Assembly (NCBI RefSeq): GCF_963678635.1
Contig: NC_087070.1
Location: 29,176,048 to 29,240,047 of the forward strand
Length of the DNA stretch: 64,000 bases
Source of the DNA: Symsagittifera roscoffensis
Taxonomy: Eukaryota > Xenacoelomorpha > Acoela > Convolutidae
Direction: 5' to 3'
Under the pieces are notes generated by a model. That model searched no databases. It was not told where the DNA came from and was given only the letters and a program-made list of their open reading frames with translations. The stretch's first letter is position 1. The number at the start of each line of letters is the position of its first letter. The translations under genes were made by a program, and so were the position numbers. Positions 19,860 through 30,402 of this stretch are shown in pieces.

Positions 19860-20160
19860 GAAGGATCGAAAAAAAAATCGAAAAAGTTAGAAAAAATGAA
19901 AAAAAAAAATAAGATCGAAAAAGAAGGATCCAAAAAAGATTTAAAAAAAGATAGAAAAAAATGGGAACGAAAGAATCGAAAAAAAAGACAGAAAAATAAG
20001 TTCAAAAAGATTAAAGATCGAAAAAAGATATTAGAGAAGGATCGAAAAAAAAAGATAAAAAAAGAGATAAAAAAGATAGAAAAAGAAATATAGAAAAAGA
20101 AGAAGGACCGAAAAAAGTTAGAAAAAAAGACAGAAAAAAAGATAGAAAAAAAAGTAGATT
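19860..20160 (+). repeat. Polypurine tract, (GATCGAAAAAA)-like
   Basis: The strand is almost wholly A and G, with repeated GATCGAAAAAAxA and GATAGAAAAAA phrases. The lysine-rich open frame at 19896-20093 follows from the absence of pyrimidines. It directly follows the satellite element's tail, so it may be an expanded A-rich end of that element. Confidence 0.85.
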
Positions 20161-20277
20161 AGAGGCAACCGTTTGAATGTAGTATTATTTTAAACTGAAT
20201 CGTCGAAACCAAATTGAAAGTTCAAAATTGGGAGACGAGTAGACAGACATAACCAAAATAATTTAAAAAGTAGGTAT

Positions 20278-20299
20278 ACAGACAGACAGACAGACAGAC
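20278..20299 (+). repeat. (CAGA)n microsatellite
   Basis: Five tandem ACAG/CAGA units are present. There are no further features nearby. Confidence 0.9.
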
Positions 20300-20980
20300 T
20301 TAATTACCTCGAAAATTACTGAAAAATTAATGACCTTGCGAAAAACTAACTGAAAAATTTTTCTCAAGCATTGCAATATATGTTATAGCTTCAACAAGAA
20401 TTTAAATAAATAAATAAACGATATTTTAAAATTTGTTTGAAATAAGTTTTTGGAGTAAAATTTTTTGTTTCACTCAATAAATAGGAAGCCCTAATTCAAT
20501 ACAGCTAATGAAGCACCTTGTAATTTTTGTTTCGCGTGAAGGATTTTCGAGTGTAATCAATTCGACTTGCATTTTGAGCTGAAAATAAACTATTGAGAGA
20601 CTCTACAGAATGAAGATTGGCAATCGAACGCAAAAAAAAATTCAAGAGTTTATAAATATGCAACTCATAAACAGTTAAGGCTTTGTTTCAGACAAATAAA
20701 ATCCACGAATGAGCAGAGTTTCTTCTAAAATAAATACGCTTTAAGTTTTTCTTTTGCAATAAAAAGATTGCGCTGAGATTTGAAAAACATGTACACTCAT
20801 AGACTGAAACTCCATATTGAATTATTGGAGTTATGTTGCTTTGAAAATAATCAATCAACTAGCGCATGACTCGTACCCACTGTGCTCCAAAAAGGTCGAT
20901 GAACGTAAAAAGAGCTTTCGAAACCATGTAGAAAAACAGCGATAACTAATACAATCGTGCAGATAAACTGAGCTCATCTA
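20300..20980. other. AT-rich interval between the two satellite loci
   Basis: No gene, repeat or RNA is recognised here. Confidence 0.6.
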
Positions 20981-20984
20981 TCAG

Positions 20985-22030
20985 GTGTTTCTATTTCATA
21001 GAAAACACCATATCTCGAAAGCAAAAATCACTTGAGCAGGAACAACAAGAGGGCAAAATTGCCACGCTATATTTAACCTGACAGCACCCCATCACAGGGT
21101 TGAGAAATTCAATTTCTATAAGTTTAATTTGTTTTTAAACCTACGTTTTTTTTTTAAAAAATCATGAAAAAAGCCATATCTTGGAAAAGAAAAAGGTTTG
21201 AGCAGGAAAAGTAGGAAGCAAGAATTGTACCATGATAGTCCCTCGTGAATGTATCCTGACAAAACCCCAATCTTAGGGTTAAATATTTAAAGATCGGTTA
21301 GTTTTTTTTCAAGTTTTTTGAAATTCTTTTTTATATAAAAAAACGCCATGTCTGGAAAATCAAAAGAATTTGAATAGTCATACTTGGACGTCAGATTTGC
21401 AACCTCGAAGCGTACCCTGAAAGCACCCCACTATAGGGTTGAGAACTTCAAGTTCAGTTAGTTTTTTTTTCTAAATTGATAAAAAAAAGAAAAAATCATA
21501 AGAAACGCGATCTCGAAAACCAAAAAGTTTGAGCAGTCATACTTGGACACCAGATTTGCAACTTCTGATCGCTGAGTGCACTAGCATCCCACTATAGCTT
21601 TGAGAACGTCAACTTCGGTTATTTTTTTATATCAAACTTTTTTTGAAAAATAAAAGAAAAATCATAAAAAGCGCCATATCTCAAAAACCAAGAAGGGTCT
21701 GAGTAGTCATACTTGGACACCAGATTGCAACCCTGGCAGCACCCTTTACATTGTTGAGAAAATCAAATTCAATAAAACAAATTGTGAAACAAAAATTTTG
21801 AGTTTTATGTTGCGAATGCATTCGCGCTCCAACAGATTTTAAAAGATCGAATTGAGTTAACATTTCAATCCTTGAATTGTTTTGGCCATTCAACAGACCA
21901 ACATAGCGCTTTTTTTTACACAAGTGCCAAGTGAAAATTCTTAAGCATGGTACGATATAGCTTAAACATGCAAAATACTTTCGTTAAACTTGCAAAAATA
22001 ATGCGTTGAAAAACGCTTAAACATGTCAAC
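20985..22030 (+). repeat. Satellite-bearing element, locus 2
   Basis: It opens with a hairpin (GGTGTTTCTAT...ATAGAAAACACC, about 20982-21009) that runs straight into CATATCTCGAAAGC. About five diverged units follow (CTGACAGCACCCCATCACAG at 21080 and equivalents to about 21745). After an insertion containing the palindrome GCGAATGCATTCGC (21812-21825), the tail at 21936-22026 repeats the CTTAAxCATG motifs of locus 1. Shared order of leader, array and tail shows that loci 1 and 2 are copies of one element type. Confidence 0.8.
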
Positions 22031-22099
22031 ATTGGGACTTCTCAAAAATGTGTCAAGTGAAACGCCAATTAAATATTGTATATATAGATTGTTTTCTTG

Positions 22100-22260
22100 G
22101 TACACAATGTCTCAACTTACAAATCACACCGCATTGCTTCCCTTTTTGAATTAAACGCCTTGCTTACCTTTTTTAGCCTTGCTTTCCAACACCGCATTAG
22201 GGAATGCCTTGCTTCCCCACACCGCATTGCTTCCCTTTTTTTAAATGAAATGCCTTTTCA
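22100..22260 (+). repeat. Short tandem CCGCATTGCTTCCC / GCCTTGCTTxCC motif
   Basis: CACCGCATTGCTTCCCTTTTT occurs twice (about 22128 and 22221) with GCCTTGCTTACC and GCCTTGCTTCCCC between. Sequence from about 22240 continues into a degraded copy of the dispersed family (TTTGCTGTTCGATAGTGGAG at about 22300). Confidence 0.6.
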
Positions 22261-22546
22261 AAACTAGAATTCAATCACATTTTTCGTGAATTTTACACTT
22301 TGCTGTTCGATAGTGGAGTTGGCCTTCATTTCAAATCAAAAATCAAACCAAAAAAAGTAAATTTGAGCCTGAACAAAATCTCCATGACCTATACAAAAGT
22401 CTCAACTACGTTTATCGACTCTCAAAAAATGCCCACACCATGTTGACAGAGTATAACAGAATATTTACAAAAAAAAATTCAAGGGTCGATGGCCTAACGG
22501 TTTTATGGCTAGTTTCAGTTGATTAAACGCCTTCATATTCTCAAAT

Positions 22547-22983
22547 ATTCCGACCAGGGGCGGATCTAGGATTTTCTCGAGGGGGGGCGGATTTTCAAAA
22601 AAAATTCGAAAATTTTGACGACCTTTTTTTTTTTTTTAGATCGACCAAATTGATTTTTCGAGCTCTCCCAAAGCAGTGTTTTGCCCCTATTTTGGCTAAA
22701 TTTTCTGCGCCGCAGGCAAGTTTTTGAAAAAACAGTCAAAAAAGCTGTTTTTGGGCACTTTTTGAAAAATTTTGACAAAAAAATCGCGTTTTTTTTGGCG
22801 CGCGCTCCCCCTCAAAGTTAGTATATATTGGCGCCGAAGGCGCCTTTAGAAAAATTTTAGGGTCGGTCGGGCAATAAATGGATTTCTGAAAAAGTATCAA
22901 AGGGGGGACCCTTTGGGTCGGCAGGGGGTCGAATCCCTGAGGGGGGGCGTCCGCCCCCCCCTAAATCCGCCCCTGATTCCGAC
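22547..22983. mobile_element. hAT-like MITE with 8-bp target-site duplication
   Basis: Termini are CAGGGGCGGATCTAGG (22555) and its inverted counterpart CCTAAATCCGCCCCTG ending at 22975. They are flanked by ATTCCGAC on both sides (22547-22554 and 22976-22983). A CAGGGGCGGAT-type terminus with 8-bp duplication is typical of hAT transposons. The 421-bp interior is non-coding, with inner GGGGGGGCG repeats, so it depended on a transposase made elsewhere. The exact duplication suggests a fairly young insertion. Confidence 0.92.
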
Positions 22984-23970
22984 CCATGTCCGAGGCAGCA
23001 CACTATTTTTAAGATCTCAACTCGCTATTTTAACAACAGCTAAAAACGGGAATAAAACAAAAACAGACTCTCTCCACGGTAGTATTTTTTGCACAGGTCG
23101 CAAATATGGAAAGTAGCCGATAACTTTTTGATAACTATTTGATCTCCCATTTCGGTGATTTGGATGTATTTGCCGCTAAGAGTTACGTGTAATTATCTGA
23201 CATAAACCGGACAAATAGCTTTGTTTTTTTTGCACAATATGGCTACAAACATTAAACATATGAAATGAAACCAAACATTTCATCGTAAAAAACGTGGCTA
23301 TTTTTATTTTTCTCCCCAATATCGACTTTTTGCTATGTAAACTAAGGTTCGCTATGTGCAATTATAGTCATATTTGGCATACGAGCTAAAAAGCTTATTC
23401 CAAAATATTTGGTCTTCATATATACTTAAAATATATGGTTGGCAAACACTCGTTGCACCAAAAACTGGGTCTTTTCGGTTATAACCCCCTAAATGATGAA
23501 ATATGAAAATTTGAAACCTTATAACAAAATCGGAGCGATATCACTAGGAAATTCAAGATATTAATAAAGGACTGGTCAAAACGAAGCATTTCTACTTTAT
23601 TTAGCCTCTAACTAGCTTTTTTCTTCTCCATTTTTTTGCAGTTTTCTGCAGATAAATTTCATAAAAAGTATGCCAAAATACAGTTTTTTTATTGTTTATT
23701 AAGCATTTTTTGCATTTTTCCAGCTTCCATCTAGATTATTACATCTGTGTTCGCAAAAATTTTTTTGACATAGTTCCACAAATTAAAGCCCCTATGTTCT
23801 GATCTTAGTTTACTAGATTTGGCAGCGAAATAGATTTGCTGAAAAAAATATGTGTAATGTCTGCAATAAAAATAAATAACCTAACTAACTAAAATAACTA
23901 AATAACCCTATGTGACAAGCTACATAAATAACCCTTGTTGTGACAAGCTACATAAATAGTGTTTTTGTTC
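22984..23970. other. AT-rich interval, nothing recognised
   Basis: I see only a short repeated GTGACAAGCTACATAAATA phrase near 23915-23960, which leads into the tandem duplication that follows. Confidence 0.6.
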
Positions 23971-24257
23971 CATAAATAGTGTTGAAAATGGGGAAGAAAT
24001 TTGTAGTCGGGTGTTTTACTTTTTGTTTCTCACGCAAAATCAGGTACCACAAACAATCACTGGAATGGGTTGAGTGACATATCATATTGAAGCACTAAGA
24101 ACTTAATTTTTCTACATAAATAGTGTTAAAAATGGGGAAGAAATTTGTAGTCGGGTGTTTTACTTTTTGTTTCTCACGCAAAATCAGGTACCACAAACAA
24201 TCACTGGAATGGGTTGAATGACATATCATATTGAAGCACTAAGAACTTAATTTTTCT
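23971..24257 (+). repeat. 144-bp tandem duplication (2 copies)
   Basis: Copy one is 23971-24114 and copy two 24115-24257. Both start CATAAATAGTGTTxAAAATGG and end CTAAGAACTTAATTTTTCT, with only a few differences. A further CATAAATAGTG stub precedes copy one at 23950. This is a recent local duplication. Confidence 0.92.
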
Positions 24258-24299
24258 CCCGTAGATTTAGTTTTCAATTTTTTAAGCGGTATTTTGGGA

Positions 24300-24395
24300 A
24301 TAAACAACTCCAGATAACTGGGAGCTGTTGATTACTCCCAGATAATTGGGAGTAATAAAAAACTGGGAATAAACAACTCCATTTTTTTCGGGTTT
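24300..24395 (+). repeat. Short nested repeat and palindrome GGGAATAAACAACTCC / ACTCCCAGATAATTGGGAGT
   Basis: GGGAATAAACAACTCC appears at about 24297 and 24365. Between them, ACTCCCAGATAATTGGGAGT forms a hairpin with six- to seven-base arms. No function is assigned. Confidence 0.7.
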
Positions 24396-25600
24396 CTTGT
24401 CATTTTTCGACAAACATTGTTGTGCAATTTGTGTTTCAGGAATATGGTCGAAACATTCTACTTAAAAAAACCAATTATTGATAAACTAATTTTTTCTCAA
24501 ATTATTGTCTTTTTGTGCGTGGTGGATAAAAGGATCTGAACGAAGGATAAAAGGATCTGAACGACTTAGGTATATTCGACAGTCATAGTAAAATAGGCAA
24601 ATTGGACAAGAGAAAGTAGCACAGAACACAGTGAAAACTCTGATGTCTGTTTTTTTTTGCAGGAAAACCGCGCTCAGGAAAAGTCTTCAAATTTGTTCGC
24701 TCTCAAATTTGATTTTGTTTGCGGATTGAATTTTGATTTTTCTTTAAGTTCATTTCATTACCTTTGTTGAACGGAAAGCAACTCCACTATCGAACAGCAA
24801 AAGCGTTTTGTCTTTTTGCACAAAACTTTTAAATTATTTAGAATATTTTTATTGGAAGCGGTACATGAAGTTTCCAAAGCAAGTTTTACCTTTGATATAA
24901 TCAAGTTTATTTAGCCCAAATGAACAATTTTTGTACAACGAACACGAACATTACTCGATCGCTTTACTTGCTCAAAAGTAAACAAAAACTCGAACTTTGG
25001 TGGTCAAAACAATCCAAAATGAATTTTTGGCTCATGATATTTGGTCAAATGGAATTTTTTGGCTCATTTTTGCAAAAACCTGCTTCCGGTCATTCGTTGC
25101 GTCGTGAGTATTCAAACATTCATAAAACAAAGCCCACCCAAATCGGATGCTTTTTCCCCGATTCTTCACGAAAAAGGACGTACCAAAAATCTGGAACAAA
25201 AACTCTGGAACAATTTGAACTTTTGCTATCGTTTTTTGATCCCTAATCTTAATATAAAAATACATGAAATTTGAGAAATACTCGTAAGAAGAATTCCTTC
25301 AGCTAAAATGACTGTGTGCCAAATATATATTTTTCTACATCGCAGCAAACACTCAAATGTTTAACATCGTTACTATCAAATCAAGAGGCTGTTTAAACAT
25401 CATGCATAAGAGATAAAAACGCAACAAAAACAAAGCAAAGTTATCGCTCAAAAAACACGCTTATAAGACAGGTAAAAAACTCAAAAATTGATCACATGGA
25501 AAAAAAGACTAGAACGCTGTAGAATTTTTACGATTTAATTGGAAAAAAAAAATTGTGACTGAATCAAAACGAAGAATTCAGCTTTTGAAAGTAGAGAAAA
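24396..25600. other. AT-rich interval with a reversed dispersed-family fragment
   Basis: About 24700-24850 holds a minus-strand fragment of the dispersed family (reverse of GCTGTTCGATAGTGGAGTTGC, at about 24775-24800). The opposed ORFs at 24920-25274 overlap on both strands and are not believed. No gene is seen. Confidence 0.6.
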
Positions 25601-25619
25601 GAATATGAGCTATTCTTAC

Positions 25620-26580
25620 ATGAGTTACTCTGAAGTTAATAGCTCAGGGTGTTTTGGGCGTAAGATATTGTTTTAGTTTGTTGAAAGTGGACCAAGGCAA
25701 CCATGGAGGACACGGGAGCTAGTTAGCTGATAAAATGGCGGAGCGGAAGTTAATTAAATGGTTGTTGGGCAAAAAGACTAGGCTAGGCTAGCTCGAAATG
25801 AGTAGAGGGAAAATAGAAAGACTGGGGGATAAAACTAGAATAAAGGTAGGAAAAGTAGTTTTTCAGAGCAAATTAAAAGGAAATAAATAAAAAGTAACCA
25901 ACCAACCAACTAAAGTGAAAACAAATTGGAAGTGTGCTAAACTGCGCTCTGTGTAGTGTGGTTTATGCCGTGGTAGTGGTGAGGCTGTCGCGCTGCCTTA
26001 GTGCCTTGTGTGAGTAGGATGTCTTCTCTCCTATAGCTAGCTGGTAGTGATGCTACTCTCAGTTTTGAATAATTCCCTTCCCTTCCCTTCCCTTTACAGC
26101 ATCACATAGCCTCCTCGCTTCAGCTATTGCTATTGCTATTACTTCTACCAATGCTACACTTGCTAATACGCCTCTGCCATTACCACCAAACACTACTACT
26201 GGTGCAACTGCAACTATGTCCCGGGGTGTAGACTTAGAAAACTAGTGGTGTTGAGAAAAACTAAGATGACAAAATCGGCTGCTCGAAATTCTCATCGTTA
26301 TAATATCTCTCCCTATCCTATCTCTCTATTTCGCGTTTTCCTTTAGCTCCTACCAATATAATGACTACTTATTACGTACTAAATCCCTAATTCTAACTTA
26401 CTACAATAGAAAAAAGATACTGTAATATTTGCAGGAACAAGACAAGGGCCGTCATGGTAATATTAATATTGCACAAGTATCCTATTGCTGTCTACTGAAA
26501 AATCGCACCGCCATTTTCAATGAAGCTTCGCGTTCGTTTAGTCCTACTAGCAGTGACGCTGGAAACACAACATCATAATT
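25620..26580 (+). other. Non-repeat island with exon-like ORFs, unidentified
   Basis: Composition is more even than in the surroundings and no repeat landmark occurs. Two exon-like stretches are visible on the plus strand. One is after CCTTCCCTTTACAG: 26101-26246, Thr/Ala/Pro-rich, ending in an MSRGVDLEN-stop. The other is after GTAATATTTGCAG: about 26434-26577, reading EQDKGRHGNINIAQVSYCCL and closing at TAA. Frames of this length arise by chance, and I recognise no family. They may be terminal exons of an unknown gene, or UTR. Confidence 0.3.
26077..26097 (+). repeat. (CCCTT)n microsatellite
   Basis: About four CCCTT units form a polypyrimidine tract directly upstream of TTTACAG, so it could double as a splice-acceptor tract. 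Confidence 0.85.
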
Positions 26581-27022
26581 ATATCCTATTCTATCCCTTC
26601 AACTAGTTGGATATCGGTGGCTAGCATATATTCCACGTCCAAACCATTAGAGGGTGAAGTGAGGAGCAACGCGTGAAAACAATCTGAAAAGAATAGTGCG
26701 GCAACGATAGCAATAATACTTTTCGACTCACCAGATTGCCTATGAGCAATATAATTAAGTACAGAAGGTAATAACACTAATCTTTCTATTCCCCTTTTGA
26801 ATTGGATGGATAAGGTGCTTTTAATAACAACCGGCAATTGTCTTGGCCTTGCGATAGCATCTTTTACTACAGAGTTTAATCATCACTCTATTATGCTAGT
26901 TCGAGGGGAATAGAATCCTCACTTTTCCCAGCGGAACGAAATATACGTCATAAATCGCCAATCTACTGCTTCATTCACGAAGCACGGAGAGAGGAGATTG
27001 AAAGAAAAAAAATCTCCTATTT

Positions 27023-27790
27023 CCATCTTCATTTGCTCATTATGATACCAAGTATAATCGGCTATGAACTGCTGAAAACTTATGTTTGAAAAACATTTTC
27101 GGTTAGAAAACAACAGAGGCGGATCTAATCGAAGAAAAAAGGCACATTTATTAGACGAAATTCTCGCTTCAACTTAACAGCATACGAGTTACACTTCATA
27201 AAAACAATAGTGAATCCTAGCAAACTCCCTAGACATAACTGAAAATTGAACTAATTTGAAATAATAAATCGAAGCTGTATTTCCTGTTTCTCTATTATCG
27301 CGTTGTGCATGCAAAAATATCCGATTCAGAAATCATTCCAGATTAAAAATTTAATTACAGAGGCGTGTGTTGCACTGCACATGCAAAAAAAAGACAAATA
27401 CAGAAAAAAACACAGATTTAGCATGCAATATTTTGGACTGTAATTAACTAAAGGCAACCCCATTGTCTTGGCATGGAGTAAGTTCAAAAGTAAGAGCCAA
27501 ATTGTGGGAAAATTATGCATTTCAAAAATTTCGGTAATCCTACTGAGCTGAAAAATTTCATAAATGGAGTTGATACCATTGTAATGTTGTACAAACAATC
27601 GATCTCTTCGGTTCATTTGATGAATTAAAACTATTAGTAATCAAATGTCAAAACACATGCGTTTAAACATCCATTTCCGCCTCCTGCTTTATAAATGCCA
27701 CCAGAAGAAGCACAATTAATTGCGATTTGAGTTGAAAAAATGTAGGCTTCTAATATCACACTACGCTACGCTTGGGTAAAAAAACCTGGC
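27023..27790 (+). repeat. Large inverted repeat, left arm (with 650-bp-family tail)
   Basis: The arm starts CCATCTTCATTTGCTCATTA and runs through AACAACAGAGGCGGATCTAA, AGACGAAATTCTCGCTT, GATTTAGCATGCAATATTTT and AATGCCACCAG (27714). The reverse complement of 29574-28942 has the same order with scattered differences. Beyond 27714 it ends like the 650-bp repeat (CTTCTAATATCACACTACG). The two arms are therefore two copies of one dispersed element in opposite orientation. Confidence 0.85.
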
Positions 27791-28664
27791 ACGAACTACA
27801 GGGTGCAAACATGGAAAACAATCTGGCACCAGAGTATCTTGTATTTCACTACTTAGTCCTTGCGCATTGCCTTCGACTAGTTGCACGTTTTTTTAAAAAG
27901 CTTATACAAAATAAAAAACTGCTTCACTTATATTTATGGGAAGTCGGGTAACTCAAGATTTTGCTCAGGGTCAACCGGCCTAATTGAATTTTGAATTCAC
28001 ATTGCTGATTGCAGAAAATTTCAGCCAGAAAGGTTTCAATGGCTAACACTTCCTGATTATTGGGTAGCATTTGTTCAATTTGTCTGTTAGGCAAATCATG
28101 TTGGATAACTTGGGTCATTTCAGTGCTTTCTGAGAACTCGGACAAAAAATCTGAGCAATCTAGTGTGATAAAAACTGAAAGTTTTGAAAAACAACTTGAA
28201 AACAGAGGCCAATTGAACTATTCACCACTTGGGATACAAAAATGAATGACTACGATTAAAATCAATTCAAAAAGAACTTGAAAAAACTTCAACAAATCGA
28301 TTTAGTCAATAGGATTTTAATAACTTTTCACAAAAACTCAAAATAACCGTTAAACATTACCTGCATAATAAAAATTAACATTGAGCTTTTGCAATGTAAG
28401 AAAGCAGTCGTACTTTAAAATGTACGTTCTGTAAAATAAGGCCAACAAAAATAAGCAGACAGGCAATAATCTGAACTAGCCGAAAATTTTCAGTTCGCAA
28501 AAAGAATAAATCTCCACTGGAACCGTTTTTCTGTGCTTTGTCGCCTCAATCATGTGCTCTACAACAACTTGGAAAACTAAATCTTCTAAGAGACCAGGTT
28601 GCGGGAACTTGAACGACAAAAATGGTCCGAAAAAGCATAAAAACTATATTTTGCAAAAAAGGAC

Positions 28665-28735
28665 CCGGCCGGATTCGAACCACAAACCTTAGCCAACTGA
28701 AACACTTATGCTACCTTTATGTAAGATGCACCGAA
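28665..28735 (-). other. tRNA-Trp-like SINE head, copy 1
   Basis: The minus strand reads AAAGGTAGCATAAGTG, an anticodon-type loop TTTCAGT, and an intact box B GGTTCGAATCC followed by GGCCGGGTCC. D-arm and acceptor pairing are poor. It is shared with 29610-29685 including downstream sequence, so it is a repeat rather than a gene. Confidence 0.6.
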
Positions 28736-28941
28736 TGATTGATTAAAATTGAATTTACAATTACTTAAAGAAAACAAAGCAGAAAACACCTGAGCGGAAC
28801 TCATCATGTCGATAAAAATTTCGAAAAATTCTAAGCTAAAAATATGTTGTCACCATTCCTTTCCGAACACACAACACCGCACAGAAAAATTTTATTTCTG
28901 CCATCAACTTTTTCCAGTCATTGTGCAAAAAAATTTGTGTT

Positions 28942-29574
28942 ACTAGTGGCATTTTTACAGCAGGAGGCTGAATTGGATGTTTGAACGCATGTGTTTTGGC
29001 ATTTGATTACTAATAAGTTCAATTCATCAAATCAACCGAAGAAAGCGATTGTTTGCACAACATTACAATGATATAAACTCCATTTATTGAATTTTCCAAA
29101 TCAGGAGGATTACCGAAATTTTTGTAATGCATAGTTTTTACACAATTTAACTTTTTACTTTTGAATTTACTCCATTCCAAGACAATGGGGTTACCCTTAG
29201 TTAATTGTAGTCCAAAATATTGCATGCTAAATCTGTGTTTTTTTCTATATTTGTCTTTTTCCGTTTCTGTAATTAAATTTTTTATCTGGAATGATTTCGG
29301 GGTCGGATCCTTTTGCATGCACAATGCGATAACAGAGGAAAAACAGCTTTCACTAATTAGTACAAATTGGTTCAATTTTCAGTTATGCCCAGGCAGTTTG
29401 AGCTGCAACTCGAATGCTGTTAAGTTAAAGCGAGAATTTCGTCTATTAAAACTGCATTTTTCCTTCGATTAGATCCTCCTCTGTTGTTTTTTAACCAAAA
29501 ATGCTTTTCAAACATAAATTTTCAGCAGTTCATAGCCGGTTTTACATGGTCCCATAATGATCAAATGAAGATGG
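28942..29574 (-). repeat. Large inverted repeat, right arm
   Basis: This is the reverse-oriented copy of 27023-27714, with about 1.2 kb between arms. Frames on both strands (29019-29375 minus, 29161-29472 plus) overlap fully and show no family resemblance. The right arm is flanked on each side by a similar tRNA-Trp-like sequence (28660-28740 and 29605-29690). Confidence 0.85.
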
Positions 29575-29609
29575 AGAAAAAGCACACAACTCTAGTTTGC
29601 AAAAAATGT

Positions 29610-29685
29610 GTCCGGGCCGGATTCCAACCACAAGCTTTAGCCAACTGGAACAGTTATGCTACCTCTGCGTCAGATGAAGCGAATT
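29610..29685 (-). other. tRNA-Trp-like SINE head, copy 2
   Basis: The minus strand reads GACGCAGAGGTAGCATAACTG, a loop TTCCAGT (anticodon CCA) and box B GGTTGGAATCC with one mismatch. It has the same orientation and flanks as the copy at 28665. Confidence 0.6.
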
Positions 29686-29781
29686 GTTGATTGAACTTAA
29701 ATATAATATTACCACAAACCAAGCCGACACTCTTCATGCCAAAAAGTATCTAAAACAAATTAAAGTCCCCATTCCCATTAC

Positions 29782-29812
29782 AGCGCGCGCGCGCGCAGAC
29801 ACACGCACACAC
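29782..29812. repeat. (GC)n(AC)n alternating tract
   Basis: (GC)7 runs into AGACACACGCACACACA, about 30 alternating purine-pyrimidine bases. This is a classic Z-DNA-prone sequence and an isolated GC-rich spot in AT-rich DNA. Confidence 0.9.
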
Positions 29813-30380
29813 AATCACACTTCATCAGAAAACACGATAAGAGGCCACTAATCCGATATAACATAAGCCGAAACCTATTAATCCGAACAGAAAACAAAAC
29901 AATTGAAGAGAAAAGATATTTTAAAATTAAGAACATGAAAAGAAAACTTTAATTAGGCCAGATATTTAAAAATGTTTAAAATAAATCTTGTGCAACATAA
30001 AGGCCCAGTATATAAAAAACCAAAAAAGCAGCATTTTCGGTTTTTCATTCAAAAACAGCTGCCGCAAATTAAATCATCAAGAAGCGTAATGATCAAAAAA
30101 TTTCAGATGAGCCGCGAAAAACACGTTTGGAAATTTTGAGATTAAGATTCTTTTGAGTTTAAGATTTTAAAAAACTTATTGAAAAAATATTAATTTCACG
30201 ATTATTTTTCAACTATTTCTCCAGAATCTTTTATGAGAGGTGCTTTTTCATTAACAGAACCCAATTTGAAAAAAAACCTTGGTCTAAAAAGAAATTTTCT
30301 ATTTCACAGGAAAATCTATTAAAATTTGCTTTCGGAACCAAAAAAAATGAGTTGTTGCATATCAGGATAAAGGCTCCAGT

Positions 30381-30402
30381 GTGATACCACCTTTGGTATC
30401 AC
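30381..30402. repeat. Perfect 9-bp-arm hairpin GTGATACCA/TGGTATCAC
   Basis: GTGATACCA, loop CCTT, TGGTATCAC; a further CAGT/CTG pairing flanks it with a one-base bulge. It is an isolated palindrome without a U tract or neighbouring gene. Confidence 0.85.

Noticed and set aside
19896-20093. Lysine-rich protein
   Set aside because: The open frame is a consequence of a polypurine tract that contains no pyrimidine-requiring stops in that frame; no biological protein resemblance.
24630-24770. Plus-strand exon after GTCTGTTTTTTTTTGCAG
   Set aside because: The putative exon runs into a reverse-oriented copy of the dispersed repeat family, and its translation follows that repeat.
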